64,000 bases of DNA from an uncultured Prochlorococcus sp. (GTDB lineage Bacteria; Cyanobacteriota; Cyanobacteriia; PCC-6307; Cyanobiaceae): assembly GCA_902558895.1 (NCBI GenBank), contig CACEFS010000002.1, positions 1 to 64,000 on the forward strand, in the 5' to 3' direction. Below are positions 20,784 to 31,845 of this stretch, piece after piece. The translations under genes were made by a program, and so were the position numbers. Position 1 is the first letter of the stretch. Each line of letters opens with the position of its first letter. The notes below the pieces were generated by a model. That model made no database searches. It had not been told where the DNA came from and worked only from the letters and a program-made list of their open reading frames with translations.

Positions 20784-22424
20784 TTGGATATAAATCCTTT
20801 TGATGCAGTTGTTGTTGGTTCTGGAGCTACAGGAGGAATAGCCGCGCTTACATTGGCAGAACAGGGGTTAAAGGTTTTAGTAATAGAGGCAGGACCTCTT
20901 GTTAAGAGGCATGAAGCTAGTAATTATGAGCCAAAAAGTACATTTAAAAGATTATCAGGAGTATTAACAAAAAAACATGCCAATCAATGCCAACATCCTG
21001 GTTATTGGAAAAATAATCCTGATTTATATTCAAATGAATTGAAGCATCCCTATGACTCCCCAAAAAAAAAGCCCTTCCTTTGGACTCAGGGTAAACAATA
21101 TGGGGGGAGATCATTAACATGGGGAGGTATAACATTAAGACTCTCCTCAGAAGATTTTCATCCAGCTAAAAAAGATGGATTCGGACCAAACTGGCCTATT
21201 TCATACGAAGACCTATACCCTCACTATGATTTTATTGAAAATTTTTGTGGAATATATGGACGAAAAGATGATATTAAGGAAGTCCCGAACGGTAACTATA
21301 TCGGCGAAATTCCTCTTACAGAAAATGAAAATGTTTTTGGCCGCAAAGTTAAATCAAAATTAAACTATCCATTTATCCAATCAAGAGGATTTGACTGTAA
21401 TTCATCAGTAAAAGATAAAAAATGGCCCAATTCCTCTAGCGTAGGAAGCTCTTTAAAAAAAGCTTTAGATACTGGAAATGTACAAATAATATCTAATTAC
21501 CTAGTAGAGTCATTTGAGATTAACAAGATAACAGAGCTTGCCTCAAAACTAACGATCGTAAACCTAGAAAATGGACATAAAGAACTATTGAATTGTGATT
21601 TAATTCTTCTTTGCGCATCAACAATTTCAACGCTGCGAATACTACTGAACTCAGAATACAAATCAAATTACTTAGGGTTTAAAGATATTTCTGGGAAATT
21701 AGGTAAATACCTCATGGATCACATATCTATCTGTAGATTTTTTTCAGTCCCAAAAACAAAAAACTCAGATAAACCATTAGATAATCCTCCCGAACTTTCT
21801 GGAGCAGGAAGCTTCTTTATTCCATTTGGTTCAAATTTACCAGAAATTGACGACATAAATTTCCATAGAGGTTATGGAATCTGGGGGGCAATTGATAGAT
21901 TAGGAATACCTAAATTTTTGCAAAAAGACAAAAACACATCCATTGGCTTTCTTATCGCCCATGGCGAAGTCCTTCCTAGAGAGAAAAATTCAGTTTCTCT
22001 CTCAAAAAAAACAGATGAATGGGATATCCCAATTCCCTACATTGAATTCGAATGGAGCGAGAATGAGTTAAATATGGCAAAACATATGGAAAACACAATA
22101 CGAAAATCGATAAAAGCTGCAAATGGAGAAATAAAAAATATTGATGAACTAATAAATATCCCATTAGGGAGTTTATTTACAAAAAATTTGATCGCACTTT
22201 CAGATAGTCCTCCTCCCCCGGGATATTACATACATGAAGTAGGAGGCGCACCAATGGGAACTAATGAAGAAAATAGCGTGGTTGATAAATTTAATAGAGT
22301 ATGGAGATGCAAAAATGTACTTGTGCTAGATGGAGCGTGCTGGCCAACTTCATCTTGGCAAAGCCCCACACTTACAATGATGGCCTTGTGTAGGAGAGCG
22401 TGCCAAAATATTAAAAAGATTTAG
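20784..22424 (+). CDS. GMC-family FAD-dependent oxidoreductase (546 aa)
   Basis: It starts at TTG. The FAD-binding Rossmann motif AVVVGSGATGGIAALTLAEQG lies at residues ~9-29 and ends in VLVIEAGP. The GMC signature region (KQYGGRSLTWGGITLR, ~110-125) follows. At the C-terminus YIHEVGGAPMGTNEENSVVD supplies the active-site His, and SWQSPTLTMMALCRRAC is the flavin-proximal end. The family oxidises alcohols or sugars, and the substrate cannot be deduced. It has no signal peptide. Confidence 0.85.
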   Translation: MDINPFDAVVVGSGATGGIAALTLAEQGLKVLVIEAGPLVKRHEASNYEPKSTFKRLSGVLTKKHANQCQHPGYWKNNPDLYSNELKHPYDSPKKKPFLWTQGKQYGGRSLTWGGITLRLSSEDFHPAKKDGFGPNWPISYEDLYPHYDFIENFCGIYGRKDDIKEVPNGNYIGEIPLTENENVFGRKVKSKLNYPFIQSRGFDCNSSVKDKKWPNSSSVGSSLKKALDTGNVQIISNYLVESFEINKITELASKLTIVNLENGHKELLNCDLILLCASTISTLRILLNSEYKSNYLGFKDISGKLGKYLMDHISICRFFSVPKTKNSDKPLDNPPELSGAGSFFIPFGSNLPEIDDINFHRGYGIWGAIDRLGIPKFLQKDKNTSIGFLIAHGEVLPREKNSVSLSKKTDEWDIPIPYIEFEWSENELNMAKHMENTIRKSIKAANGEIKNIDELINIPLGSLFTKNLIALSDSPPPPGYYIHEVGGAPMGTNEENSVVDKFNRVWRCKNVLVLDGACWPTSSWQSPTLTMMALCRRACQNIKKI

Positions 22425-22668
22425 AGGGAGTAAATAGTTGATTTAAATAAATCTCTGAGACAGAATTATCAGTACATCCGTTTTGAATCAGAAAAGTAGC
22501 TAATGCTGAATTTATAAGTTTATATTGATCCCAAGTTGGGTTACTTAATACGAAATCTTTCATAGTGTTATAGAGAGTTTCTGACAGCTCCGTTTCTAAA
22601 GAAACTTTATTTGATGAGCATTCCACAAGTTTCTTATTAGTTAAATTTGATTGGCCGATTTGATCCAT
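22411..22668 (-). CDS. DUF2811-like protein (85 aa)
   Basis: The sequence VSLETELSETLYNTMKDFVLSNPTWDQYKLINSALATFLIQNG matches the helical pattern of the cyanobacterial DUF2811 family (LxxEIPxxLhxxlxxfLxxHPxWDQ). The role is unknown. Its end overlaps the 3' end of the GMC oxidoreductase gene by 14 bases in convergent orientation. Confidence 0.7.
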   Translation of the reverse strand: MDQIGQSNLTNKKLVECSSNKVSLETELSETLYNTMKDFVLSNPTWDQYKLINSALATFLIQNGCTDNSVSEIYLNQLFTPSKSF

Positions 22669-23020
22669 AAATCTAGATTTTTCTACATACCCATAATGAT
22701 ATTTTTTTCTAAAAACATCAAATAAAATCTACATGTAAACTTTTCAAATTATCAAATGAGACTCATGTTATAAATTGGGTTTTTAAAAACTTTTTTTTAA
22801 AATAAGGAAATTGATTAGATCTTAAAGAAAAGTCAACAATAATGTTGAAGTCCTGTTTTTTTTTAAAACTGCTGGGAATACTAATCCAATGTGGATTTGG
22901 ACGTGGAAAACAACCCGTAAATTGTGGAAAATCTAGCTCAAAATACTTTTAAGATTTTACATTAGGAATACTTATATACACTGAGTCTATTAAGACTTGG
23001 CCGAGAAAGAGACAGATGAT
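22669..23020. other. Intergenic region, nothing assigned
   Basis: A 350-base gap lies between the DUF2811 start and the cbiX end. It contains short inverted repeats (AATCCAATGTGGATT near 22881) and a T run near 22856. A small RNA is possible, but I see no structure I can name and no ORF. Confidence 0.3.
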
Positions 23021-24178
23021 TCAGTTATTTTCAATGGTTTTTCTTAAGATTTGATCTTCATTAGGCAAGCGAAGCGTGACAGGGCCCAAAGGGTGTTCTG
23101 AATTTGGATAAATACTATGATGGTGATGATGATGGTGATTATGTTCATGCTGATGAGCCTCGACATGTTCATGTTCTAGGTAATCACCTTCTCCTGGGTA
23201 TGATATTTCTTGACTATGAGTTGGGATTTGATTTTGTATCTCACAAGCACCATTACATTCAGGATCACATAAATCACAGCTAATACCTAAACCCTCTACA
23301 TGGTCATGATGACTTTCTTGTACCATTCCGACTTCTTTTTCAAAACCAAATAAATTTGATCTATACTTACAAGTAGAACAATTAATAAGATCCTTAACTT
23401 CGTTATTAAGAATCTCTCCAATCCTTTCTACAAAAGTGTCGACCACATAAGACTGTGAAGACAAGTATTTTGCATGTAAAAATGAAATATGTGGATTATT
23501 AATCGCAACTAAATCACTTTGCCTTTTTATTCTTGTGACAAGCACACCTGAAAAAAGGAAATAAGGGAAAATAATGATATTTTTATAACCAAGTCTCACA
23601 ACATTTTTCAAGCCAGGTTCAACAAGGGGGAAAGTTACTCCAGAAAAAACTGTTTCCCCCCACCCGAAACCAATACCCTCTACGATCATTCTCGTAATTT
23701 TTGAAACATTGGAATTCGCATCTGGATCAGAAGAGCCTCTACCAACAACAACTAATAATGATTCTTCAGGTTTGAGAGTATTATTTTTTTTAAATACATC
23801 TTTTACTCTTTCACAAGCTGCACTAATCATTAAATTATTAATACCTAATTCTCTCCCATAAATTATTTCAATACCAGTTTTACTTGAATAATTCATAAGC
23901 AAGCTCGGTATATCATTTTTCACATGGCCAGCAGCAAAAAGCATTGCCGGTATTGCAATTATTTTTTTTATAGAATTATCTTTTAACTTGTCTAGCGCAT
24001 CCACAATTGAAGGTTTAGCAAATTCCAAGAAACCATATTCAACTAAAATATTTGGATATCTTTTTTGGATGAGTTTAGTTAATTCTTGGAATTCAGTAAT
24101 GGCTAGTTTATTTCTACTCCCATGTCCACATATAAGAATCGCAATTTGATTATTTAACTTCGAGTCAAAATTATCCAA
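23021..24178 (-). CDS. cbiX: Sirohydrochlorin chelatase (CbiX-type) with His-rich C-terminal extension
   Basis: I place the start at TTG 24178. A longer frame exists but overlaps the divergent gene. Two tandem CbiX-like halves are visible: AILICGHGSRNK...FLEFAKPSI...IPAMLFAAGHVKND, and later LLVVVGRGSSDPDANS...GVTFPLVEPGLKN...IIFPYFLFSGVLVTR. The enzyme inserts cobalt (or another metal) into the corrin ring precursor. The C-terminal ~110 residues add Cys pairs (INCSTCKY; CDLCDPECNGAC) and a run of His (HEHNHHHHHHHS), likely for metal binding or storage. It fits with the B12-dependent NrdJ. Confidence 0.85.
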   Translation of the reverse strand: MDNFDSKLNNQIAILICGHGSRNKLAITEFQELTKLIQKRYPNILVEYGFLEFAKPSIVDALDKLKDNSIKKIIAIPAMLFAAGHVKNDIPSLLMNYSSKTGIEIIYGRELGINNLMISAACERVKDVFKKNNTLKPEESLLVVVGRGSSDPDANSNVSKITRMIVEGIGFGWGETVFSGVTFPLVEPGLKNVVRLGYKNIIIFPYFLFSGVLVTRIKRQSDLVAINNPHISFLHAKYLSSQSYVVDTFVERIGEILNNEVKDLINCSTCKYRSNLFGFEKEVGMVQESHHDHVEGLGISCDLCDPECNGACEIQNQIPTHSQEISYPGEGDYLEHEHVEAHQHEHNHHHHHHHSIYPNSEHPLGPVTLRLPNEDQILRKTIENN

Positions 24179-24225
24179 TACTAAATTATTATTTATACCA
24201 TAATAGTAAAGAACAATATTATGTA

Positions 24226-25506
24226 GTGAAAAAAAATAATAATTTGCTTGAAATTCCAAATTTTAACTCAAAGGACGCAAAGTTAAAGAATTTAATTTAC
24301 GACGTTGATGATTCCTTATTTAATAAGGAAAATTATTCTAAGGAAAAATTTGAGCACCTTTGCGTATGTAGTGGAGGTACAACCTCTAGCTGTGCAAAAA
24401 ATGGTTTTACAACTCTTGATCTAAGAAAAAATCACAGCAAAATTCACCTTGATAGAGAAAGCAATTTAGTAACAATTGGAGGTGGAGTAATAATGGGGGA
24501 TCTAATAAATCATTTGCAAAAACATAATCGAAGTTTTCCAATCGGACTCTCTAAACTTCCTGGGGCAGGCTATATACTTACTGGTGGAGTAAGCCCACTT
24601 AGTAGAGCCCACGGATTAGCTATTGATAATATTGAATCAATTAAGGGGTTCTTGGGTAATGGTAAATTTATCTTTTTAAAAAAAAATCAAATAAATCCAG
24701 AGGAACAATTAATTTGGGAAGCAATTAAAGGCGCAGCCCCCTTCTTCTCAATCATTACCGAAATAGAACTTAAAACTATCCAATCTAATCCAATTAAAGT
24801 TATAGAAGGATTTGTAAATCTAAATGAACTTTCAGAAATAATAAAACTATCAGAGGAATTTCCAGAAAATATTAGTCTTCAATGGATTTATGCTCAAAAA
24901 ATTTATATATATATTTTTGCTGAACTAAAAATTAATTTAGAGGATAAAAGAACAGAAGAATACTTAATGCTTCTAGACAAATTTCCCGCTCTAGAAAAAC
25001 AATTTTTTGAGAACTTTAACAAAATAAATTTTTTTCCAAAGGAATTGAATTTATATGAGCTGAATGCAAATAACCATTCTGAGGTAATTAGTCTTCTTGG
25101 AGAAGATTTAAAAAACGATATTCCAAGTTTCATAAAATGTTTGAATGAAATAATGGATAATAAACCTAATAATTCTTGTTACATTGCTTCTCAACAATTA
25201 GGTTGCAAAACTAAAAAGTTAAATCATGGTTCAAGCTTTTTTGTACATAGAAAAAGTACTTGGAAACCATGGATATATGCATCATGGAAAAAAAATGATC
25301 TTCAAGAAAAAGAAGTCGCTCTGGAATGGATCTATAAATCGTGGAGCAAGCTAAAAAGATTTTATCCATATATTCACTTAGCCCAATTGCATAATCATTT
25401 GAGTTCTCATGAAGAAGAAATTACATTAGCCTTTGGCAATAGAATGAATGAATTAAAAACTTTAAAGAATATTTTTGACCCACAAGGTATTTTGCCTCCT
25501 TTATGA
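24226..25506 (+). CDS. FAD-binding oxidoreductase (FAD_binding_4 type), 426 aa
   Basis: It starts at GTG 24226, divergent from cbiX. The FAD-binding PP-loop region reads HLCVCSGGTTSSCAKNGFTTLDLRK, then LVTIGGGVIMGDLINHLQKHN, LPGAGYILTGGVSPLSRAHGLAIDNI and FLGNGKFI (residues ~45-150). The C-terminus HLAQLHNHL...LKNIFDPQGILPPL is the usual substrate-cap end (FDP.G). It resembles berberine-bridge or glycolate-oxidase-like dehydrogenases. The substrate is unknown. Confidence 0.8.
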   Translation: MKKNNNLLEIPNFNSKDAKLKNLIYDVDDSLFNKENYSKEKFEHLCVCSGGTTSSCAKNGFTTLDLRKNHSKIHLDRESNLVTIGGGVIMGDLINHLQKHNRSFPIGLSKLPGAGYILTGGVSPLSRAHGLAIDNIESIKGFLGNGKFIFLKKNQINPEEQLIWEAIKGAAPFFSIITEIELKTIQSNPIKVIEGFVNLNELSEIIKLSEEFPENISLQWIYAQKIYIYIFAELKINLEDKRTEEYLMLLDKFPALEKQFFENFNKINFFPKELNLYELNANNHSEVISLLGEDLKNDIPSFIKCLNEIMDNKPNNSCYIASQQLGCKTKKLNHGSSFFVHRKSTWKPWIYASWKKNDLQEKEVALEWIYKSWSKLKRFYPYIHLAQLHNHLSSHEEEITLAFGNRMNELKTLKNIFDPQGILPPL

Positions 25507-25536
25507 GGTAGCTTCTTAATTATCAAAAAACTTAAA

Positions 25537-27102
25537 ATGTCAAATTTCTCAAGATATTTTTCTAAAAATTGGTTAAATGATCCAAAGTCAAATATTCTCT
25601 CAGGCTTAGTTGTTGCTTTTGCAATGATCCCAGAAGCAATTGCTTTTTCAGGTATAGCTGGTGTAGATCCTAAAGTTGGCCTTTTTGGTGCATTTTGCTT
25701 ATCTATAACAATTGCGATTGTTGGAGGAAGAAGGGGTATGATCACTTCTGCCACAGGTTCGACAGCTCTTTTAATGACTGGACTTGTTGCCTATGGAGAA
25801 TCACAAGCCCCTGGATTAGGAGTCCCATATCTTATTGCAGCTGGAATATTAACTGGAATTTTCCAAATTCTTTGGGGATATTTAAGACTTGCCTACCAAA
25901 TGCGGTTTGTGCCAACAGGAGTATTAAGTGGATTTGTAAATGCACTGGCACTTTTAATATTTCAAGCACAACTACCTCAGTTAGGAATAGGTATTAAAGA
26001 ATCAAAAGAATTAGTTGAACAAACTTTAAGTCAATATCCAGTTAACTCTCAGATTCCAGTAGTTTGGATTCTTGTAATCCTAGGATTAATAATTATCTAT
26101 GGGCTTCCAAAAATCACAAAAGTAATCCCATCTCAACTTATCGCAATAGTAGTAATAACGTTTATAAGCATATTCTTTAATCTAGATGTGCCGACAGTTA
26201 GCGATTTGGGTAAATTACCTGATGGATTACCAAGTATTTCTCTCCCTTTTGGATCAATAGAAAATGGAAAAGTACCTTTTAGTCTTGAAACATTAGGGAT
26301 AATTTTACCGACCTCACTTGCAATATCTCTCGTGGGTTTAATGGAAACCTTTTTAACGCAAGACATTTTAGACGATGTAACTGATACAAGTTCAAATAAA
26401 AATAAAGAAGCAAGAGGACAGGGAATCGCTAATATTGTGGCATCTTTATTTGGTGGAATGGCTGGATGTGCCTTAGTTGGGCAATCTGTAATGAATACTG
26501 AGAATGGTGGTAAATCTAGATTATCAACCCTCTCCTCAGGTATATCTCTACTAATTATGATCATCCTCTTAAAGTCTTGGATTGGAGCAATCCCGATGGC
26601 TGCTTTAGTGGCAATCATGATAACGATTGCAATAAGTACAGCAGATATAAATGGATTAAAAAATATTAGAAAGATACCTAAAAGCGATACTGCAGTCATG
26701 CTTATGACTTTTGCAGTTACTATGCTTACAAAACCTCATAATCTTGCACTTGGAGTTATTGCCGGAGTTGCATTAGCTGCAATTCTTTTCAGCAGAAAAG
26801 TTGCAAAAGTTATAACTGTCTCAACAGCAAAAGAAAATAATTTAACTACCTACAAAGTAAAAGGACAGTTATTTTTTGTAAGTAAAATTTATTTTTTACA
26901 AGGATTTGATATTCATGAACATCCAGAAAATATCGTAATTGACATGTCATTAGCTCATATTTGGGATCAAAGTGGCGTTGTTGCTCTTGAGCAAATTATT
27001 AGAAAATTCCAGAATGGTGGGTCCAAAGTTGAAATTGTAGGATTAAATAAAGAAAGTCTTAACTTATTTGAAAGACTAGGTGGTGTAGAAAGCGCTCATT
27101 GA
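25537..27102 (+). CDS. SulP-family anion transporter, BicA-like (521 aa)
   Basis: About eleven hydrophobic segments occur with the SulP signature GLVVAFAMIPEAIAFSGIAGVDPKVGLFGA at residues ~23-52. A STAS-like cytoplasmic domain is at the C-terminus (about 430-521: VIDMSLAHIWDQSGVVALEQIIRKF). In cyanobacteria SulP proteins include the Na+-dependent bicarbonate transporter BicA and sulfate permeases. Sequence alone does not settle which substrate applies. It follows the FAD oxidoreductase after 30 bases and may be co-transcribed. Confidence 0.88.
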   Translation: MSNFSRYFSKNWLNDPKSNILSGLVVAFAMIPEAIAFSGIAGVDPKVGLFGAFCLSITIAIVGGRRGMITSATGSTALLMTGLVAYGESQAPGLGVPYLIAAGILTGIFQILWGYLRLAYQMRFVPTGVLSGFVNALALLIFQAQLPQLGIGIKESKELVEQTLSQYPVNSQIPVVWILVILGLIIIYGLPKITKVIPSQLIAIVVITFISIFFNLDVPTVSDLGKLPDGLPSISLPFGSIENGKVPFSLETLGIILPTSLAISLVGLMETFLTQDILDDVTDTSSNKNKEARGQGIANIVASLFGGMAGCALVGQSVMNTENGGKSRLSTLSSGISLLIMIILLKSWIGAIPMAALVAIMITIAISTADINGLKNIRKIPKSDTAVMLMTFAVTMLTKPHNLALGVIAGVALAAILFSRKVAKVITVSTAKENNLTTYKVKGQLFFVSKIYFLQGFDIHEHPENIVIDMSLAHIWDQSGVVALEQIIRKFQNGGSKVEIVGLNKESLNLFERLGGVESAH

Positions 27103-27108
27103 AAAAAG

Positions 27109-27999
27109 TTAATTAAGACTAACTTGTTGATAACAAAACCAAAGCCATTGCTGAAAAAGCAAATTCCTATGAGATCTCCAAGCGGTTTTTGAACTATTTA
27201 GATCAAAATTTTCAGGTGGAGGAACATCTCCCTTTTCTTTGTCTCTTTCAATTTCACTAATAATTCTATGCACCGTATATTCAGGATGACCTAAATGCAT
27301 AAGTTGTTTTTTATCATTAGATTCAAATATTGTATATCCGACATTTTCTCCATAAGCCAACAAATTCAATTTCCCTTCTTTTTGGGCCTTCTCCATCTCT
27401 AAATCTGGTAATCCCGCAAATCTACTTTGAGGACAAATAAATTCATCATCTTGTGTACCCATCAAAGGGTGACCAGGAACAAGACTTTTTAAAGGGTATA
27501 CCCCAAATAATTTCCTATCAAAAACTTCTTTATCAACCCCTGCCAAATAAGCCAGCGCAAAGCCAGCCCAACATAATCCAAGAGTACTCGCACAAGAATT
27601 TCTGGCTTCATTTACAATTTTCACAAATTCATCCCAATACTTAACCTCCTCAAAGGCTAGGTGCTCAATAGGTGCTCCAGTAATAATGATTCCATCTAAC
27701 GGTTCTGGATTATTTGCTTCTTCCCAAGTTATGTATAGATTATTTAGATGATTAAGATCCCATGTTTTATAAGAGTGAGTTTTAAGCTTTATCCAAACTG
27801 GCTCAATTTGAAGAGGAGACAAACCAAGTGGGTGTAGTAAGTTAAATTCATACTGCTTGCCAAGAGGCATGATATTTAAAATACCAATCCTAAGAGGACG
27901 TATATCTTGTCTTTTTGCCAATTCTGGTTCAATCCAAGATATATGATTTTTCTCAACATCACTAATCTTGTGATAGTTACTAGGAATTATTAAAGCCAA
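27109..27999 (-). CDS. metA: Homoserine O-acyltransferase (MetA type)
   Basis: The 296-aa protein has the MetA layout: IRPLRIGILNIMPLGKQYEF at the start, IITGAPIEHLAFEEVKYWDEF, the nucleophile region LGLCWAGFALAYLAG (Cys near residue 142), and a late MHLGHPEY with the catalytic His. It acylates homoserine for methionine synthesis. It lies 14 bases after metY on the same strand, so the two form a metY-metA operon. Whether succinyl- or acetyl-CoA is used cannot be read with confidence. Confidence 0.9.
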   Translation of the reverse strand: MALIIPSNYHKISDVEKNHISWIEPELAKRQDIRPLRIGILNIMPLGKQYEFNLLHPLGLSPLQIEPVWIKLKTHSYKTWDLNHLNNLYITWEEANNPEPLDGIIITGAPIEHLAFEEVKYWDEFVKIVNEARNSCASTLGLCWAGFALAYLAGVDKEVFDRKLFGVYPLKSLVPGHPLMGTQDDEFICPQSRFAGLPDLEMEKAQKEGKLNLLAYGENVGYTIFESNDKKQLMHLGHPEYTVHRIISEIERDKEKGDVPPPENFDLNSSKTAWRSHRNLLFQQWLWFCYQQVSLN

Positions 28000-28012
28000 T
28001 AAATCTCCTTTC

Positions 28013-29365
<1,353 letters not shown>

Positions 29366-29414
29366 CTATTTAACTTAAAAAAGTCCCAAAAAAAAACAAA
29401 AAAAAGATAAATAT

Positions 29415-30074
29415 TTATAAATCCTTTTTTAATGAAGGGTAATTATCTTTCATATATAAACTCAAATCTTCTTTTATCGCAGATCTGAGTTTCTCAATAT
29501 TTGCAGAATCAATTATTGGAAAAGTTTTATTAGCCTCAGGATCTTTTTCAGTAATTGATTTCCAATTCTTACCAACATTTTTTTCAGAGTTGTTTAGAAC
29601 CTCATCAAAATTGAAACCCTTATTATTGTTTTTAGCGTCAAATTGACTAAAAGCTTTATTTATGAGTCCTTTTCTAATTTCGAATATATTCTTAGCTTTT
29701 AAAGTATCTGGGAGACCCATAACTGGTTGTAATTCCTTAAGAAGTTTTATTTCCTCTTCAATTAAAAGTGTCCACACACCATATTTATTTTTTGGAAGAT
29801 TAGAATTACTAAAAACATTGATTTCTTCAAGATAAAAATTTAACCATAAATAATATGATTTTTCTTCAATAGTTTTTTTAACGGATATCTTTTTATTTTG
29901 GATCTTAGGTAGCAACTTCTCTGCTTTCTTCAAAAACTGTCTGTCTTCTCTCTCTAAATTTATTAATCCCCATCTTTGACTGTATTCCCATAAATCTTCG
30001 TATCTTGTCAAGTCTTCTTGATTCCATCCAAGAGCTTTCAGTTCATGAGAACGATGTGATAATTCCTTTTTCAA
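29415..30074 (-). CDS. Conserved-looking hypothetical protein (219 aa)
   Basis: This is unrecognised. It is a charged soluble protein. The N-terminus LSHRSHELKALGWNQEDLTRYEDLWEYSQRWGLINLEREDRQFLKKAE suggests helical repeats, and the middle has WTLLIEEEIKLLKELQPVMGLPDTL. It has no signal peptide or Cys motif. It lies upstream of metY on the same strand with a 70-base gap containing a T/A-rich stretch. Confidence 0.6.
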   Translation of the reverse strand: MKKELSHRSHELKALGWNQEDLTRYEDLWEYSQRWGLINLEREDRQFLKKAEKLLPKIQNKKISVKKTIEEKSYYLWLNFYLEEINVFSNSNLPKNKYGVWTLLIEEEIKLLKELQPVMGLPDTLKAKNIFEIRKGLINKAFSQFDAKNNNKGFNFDEVLNNSEKNVGKNWKSITEKDPEANKTFPIIDSANIEKLRSAIKEDLSLYMKDNYPSLKKDL

Positions 30075-30167
30075 AAAAAACCTTTTAAAACCATAATAAT
30101 TCTAACTCCGCAATTAGGATTAGTAAATAAATGAAGAACTTAGCTTTTTAGTTAATTAAATAAATAA

Positions 30168-31679
30168 TCAATTATTAAAATAATTATTAATAATTTTCAA
30201 TACATTTATATAACTTGGATTTTTTTTAGAAATTTGATTATTATTTTCACTTTTTTTTAGATTGCTTTTCTCTTTGTTAATAAACAATTTCTTATAAAGA
30301 ATTTCAATATCATTAAAAAGATAATCTCCTTTTAATTTTTCATTTAGTTCTAAAGATAATTCAGATTTCACAGATTCTTGGCAAAAATTAGTGATTTCTT
30401 CTGAACTAATTAAAACCTTATAAATTTCTTTTTTTTCTTCTGAATTAGCATTAAAACATAAATAAATCAGATTAATCATTGAACAATTATTATTTTTAAT
30501 TTTGAATTCTTTATAAATATCTGGCCAAAATTTTAAGGATTTTAAACCTTCTAAACCTCCTTGACATAGAGAATATTTATTACACCAATTTACAAATTCT
30601 GAAACATCTTTTGGACATCTTTTGAGTTGTAAAAGCATATCTGACAAAACTTGTCCTGCCTGAAAATTTCTTGTTGGTTTTCCTTCATTTGGTAGAGTCA
30701 TACTACCTAAGACATCAGCTTTAACAGCATTTAATTGAGAAAAAGTATAATCTCCTTTTTTACAATATTTATCATTTATTATTTCATTTGCACTAATTAT
30801 TTCTTCACCATAACCAAGTTCTTTTAGTGAAAGATATTTATTCTCTAATTTATTTTCTTTTCTTACTTGTAATGATACTGATGCGGCCTGATCTAAACAT
30901 TGAGTTAACAAAATCGTATTAATTGTAGGTAGCATTCCTGGCTTATCGCAATGAAAGTTGTTTACAAAACCTGCAAATATGGATGAGATATTTTTTATTG
31001 ATTTTATATATTGACATTCAATATTATGAACTCCAGGAGAAACTTGAATTTTCGGTGATAATTGATTCAAAATGCGAGCTCCTATTAAAGCAGTTAGGGG
31101 ATCAGGATGGCAGAAATTTGCAGTAAAACTATCATTAGGATTTCGTAAAGCTCCGTGACGATGAAATCCTGTAAAAAAAGCTAAATTTGAATATTTATTA
31201 CAGAGAATAAAAGGGGTTTTATTTTGATTATCAATACAAAAAGAACCGACGAGACAGCCAAGAACAACATTTTTTCTTTTTAGAGTTTTTCTGAGTTCTA
31301 AAGCATGTTTAACATCATCTTGTATGTGATTACTGTTTGAAGCAAGAATAACTATCTCACACTTTAAGAGAAGATCCTTAAGATCAAAAGACTTTTTTAT
31401 TCCCTCTAAAGAATAATGATGTCCCATTCTCTTAATCTTTTCAATAGTCCCATTATCCATATCAGAAAGAACATCATTTGAGAAAGCACCTAACAAATCT
31501 CTATCTTTCCTAGGAGCTAAGAGAATATTATTTGATTTTCCATGCATAGCACAGTTGTATGCTAATGAGGCAGGATATAAACCAACACTATAAAATCCAA
31601 CTTTGCTGTTCTCTATATTTTCAATCAATGAATAAAAATATTTTTCATCATTTATGTTTTCTATGAAATTATTCTTCAT
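30168..31679 (-). CDS. Rossmann-fold dehydrogenase-like protein, G3P dehydrogenase-related (503 aa)
   Basis: The N-terminus carries a nucleotide-binding pattern (KVGFYSVGLYPASLAYNCAMHGKSNNILLAPRKD). A strand-turn ILASNSNHIQDDVKHAL and VVLGCLVGSF follow, as in NAD-dependent glycerol-3-phosphate dehydrogenases. The C-terminal half is long and Lys/Asn-rich. It is divergent from the StpA-like phosphatase gene next door. A link to glycerol-phosphate supply for glucosylglycerol-type solutes is possible, but the glycine-rich loop is atypical and catalysis is uncertain. Confidence 0.55.
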   Translation of the reverse strand: MKNNFIENINDEKYFYSLIENIENSKVGFYSVGLYPASLAYNCAMHGKSNNILLAPRKDRDLLGAFSNDVLSDMDNGTIEKIKRMGHHYSLEGIKKSFDLKDLLLKCEIVILASNSNHIQDDVKHALELRKTLKRKNVVLGCLVGSFCIDNQNKTPFILCNKYSNLAFFTGFHRHGALRNPNDSFTANFCHPDPLTALIGARILNQLSPKIQVSPGVHNIECQYIKSIKNISSIFAGFVNNFHCDKPGMLPTINTILLTQCLDQAASVSLQVRKENKLENKYLSLKELGYGEEIISANEIINDKYCKKGDYTFSQLNAVKADVLGSMTLPNEGKPTRNFQAGQVLSDMLLQLKRCPKDVSEFVNWCNKYSLCQGGLEGLKSLKFWPDIYKEFKIKNNNCSMINLIYLCFNANSEEKKEIYKVLISSEEITNFCQESVKSELSLELNEKLKGDYLFNDIEILYKKLFINKEKSNLKKSENNNQISKKNPSYINVLKIINNYFNN

Positions 31680-31845
31680 TTTTGGAAATTTTTGATAAAT
31701 TTTTTAATTTCTTACCCATACCAACATTTTTCTACATTAAAGCAGTTCTTGACCATAGCAAATTATTTATTGTAAATATTGAATTTTTTAATTTATAATT
31801 TCTCTGAGATATAGAAATTTAATTAAAAGAGAAATAATTATAAAT

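Noticed and set aside
23100-23175. ATGATGGTG-type microsatellite
   Set aside because: It looks like a simple repeat, but on the minus strand it encodes the His-rich tail of CbiX in frame, so it is coding.
26133-26699. 188-aa minus-strand ORF
   Set aside because: It is antisense to the SulP transporter. It has no start context or family match of its own.
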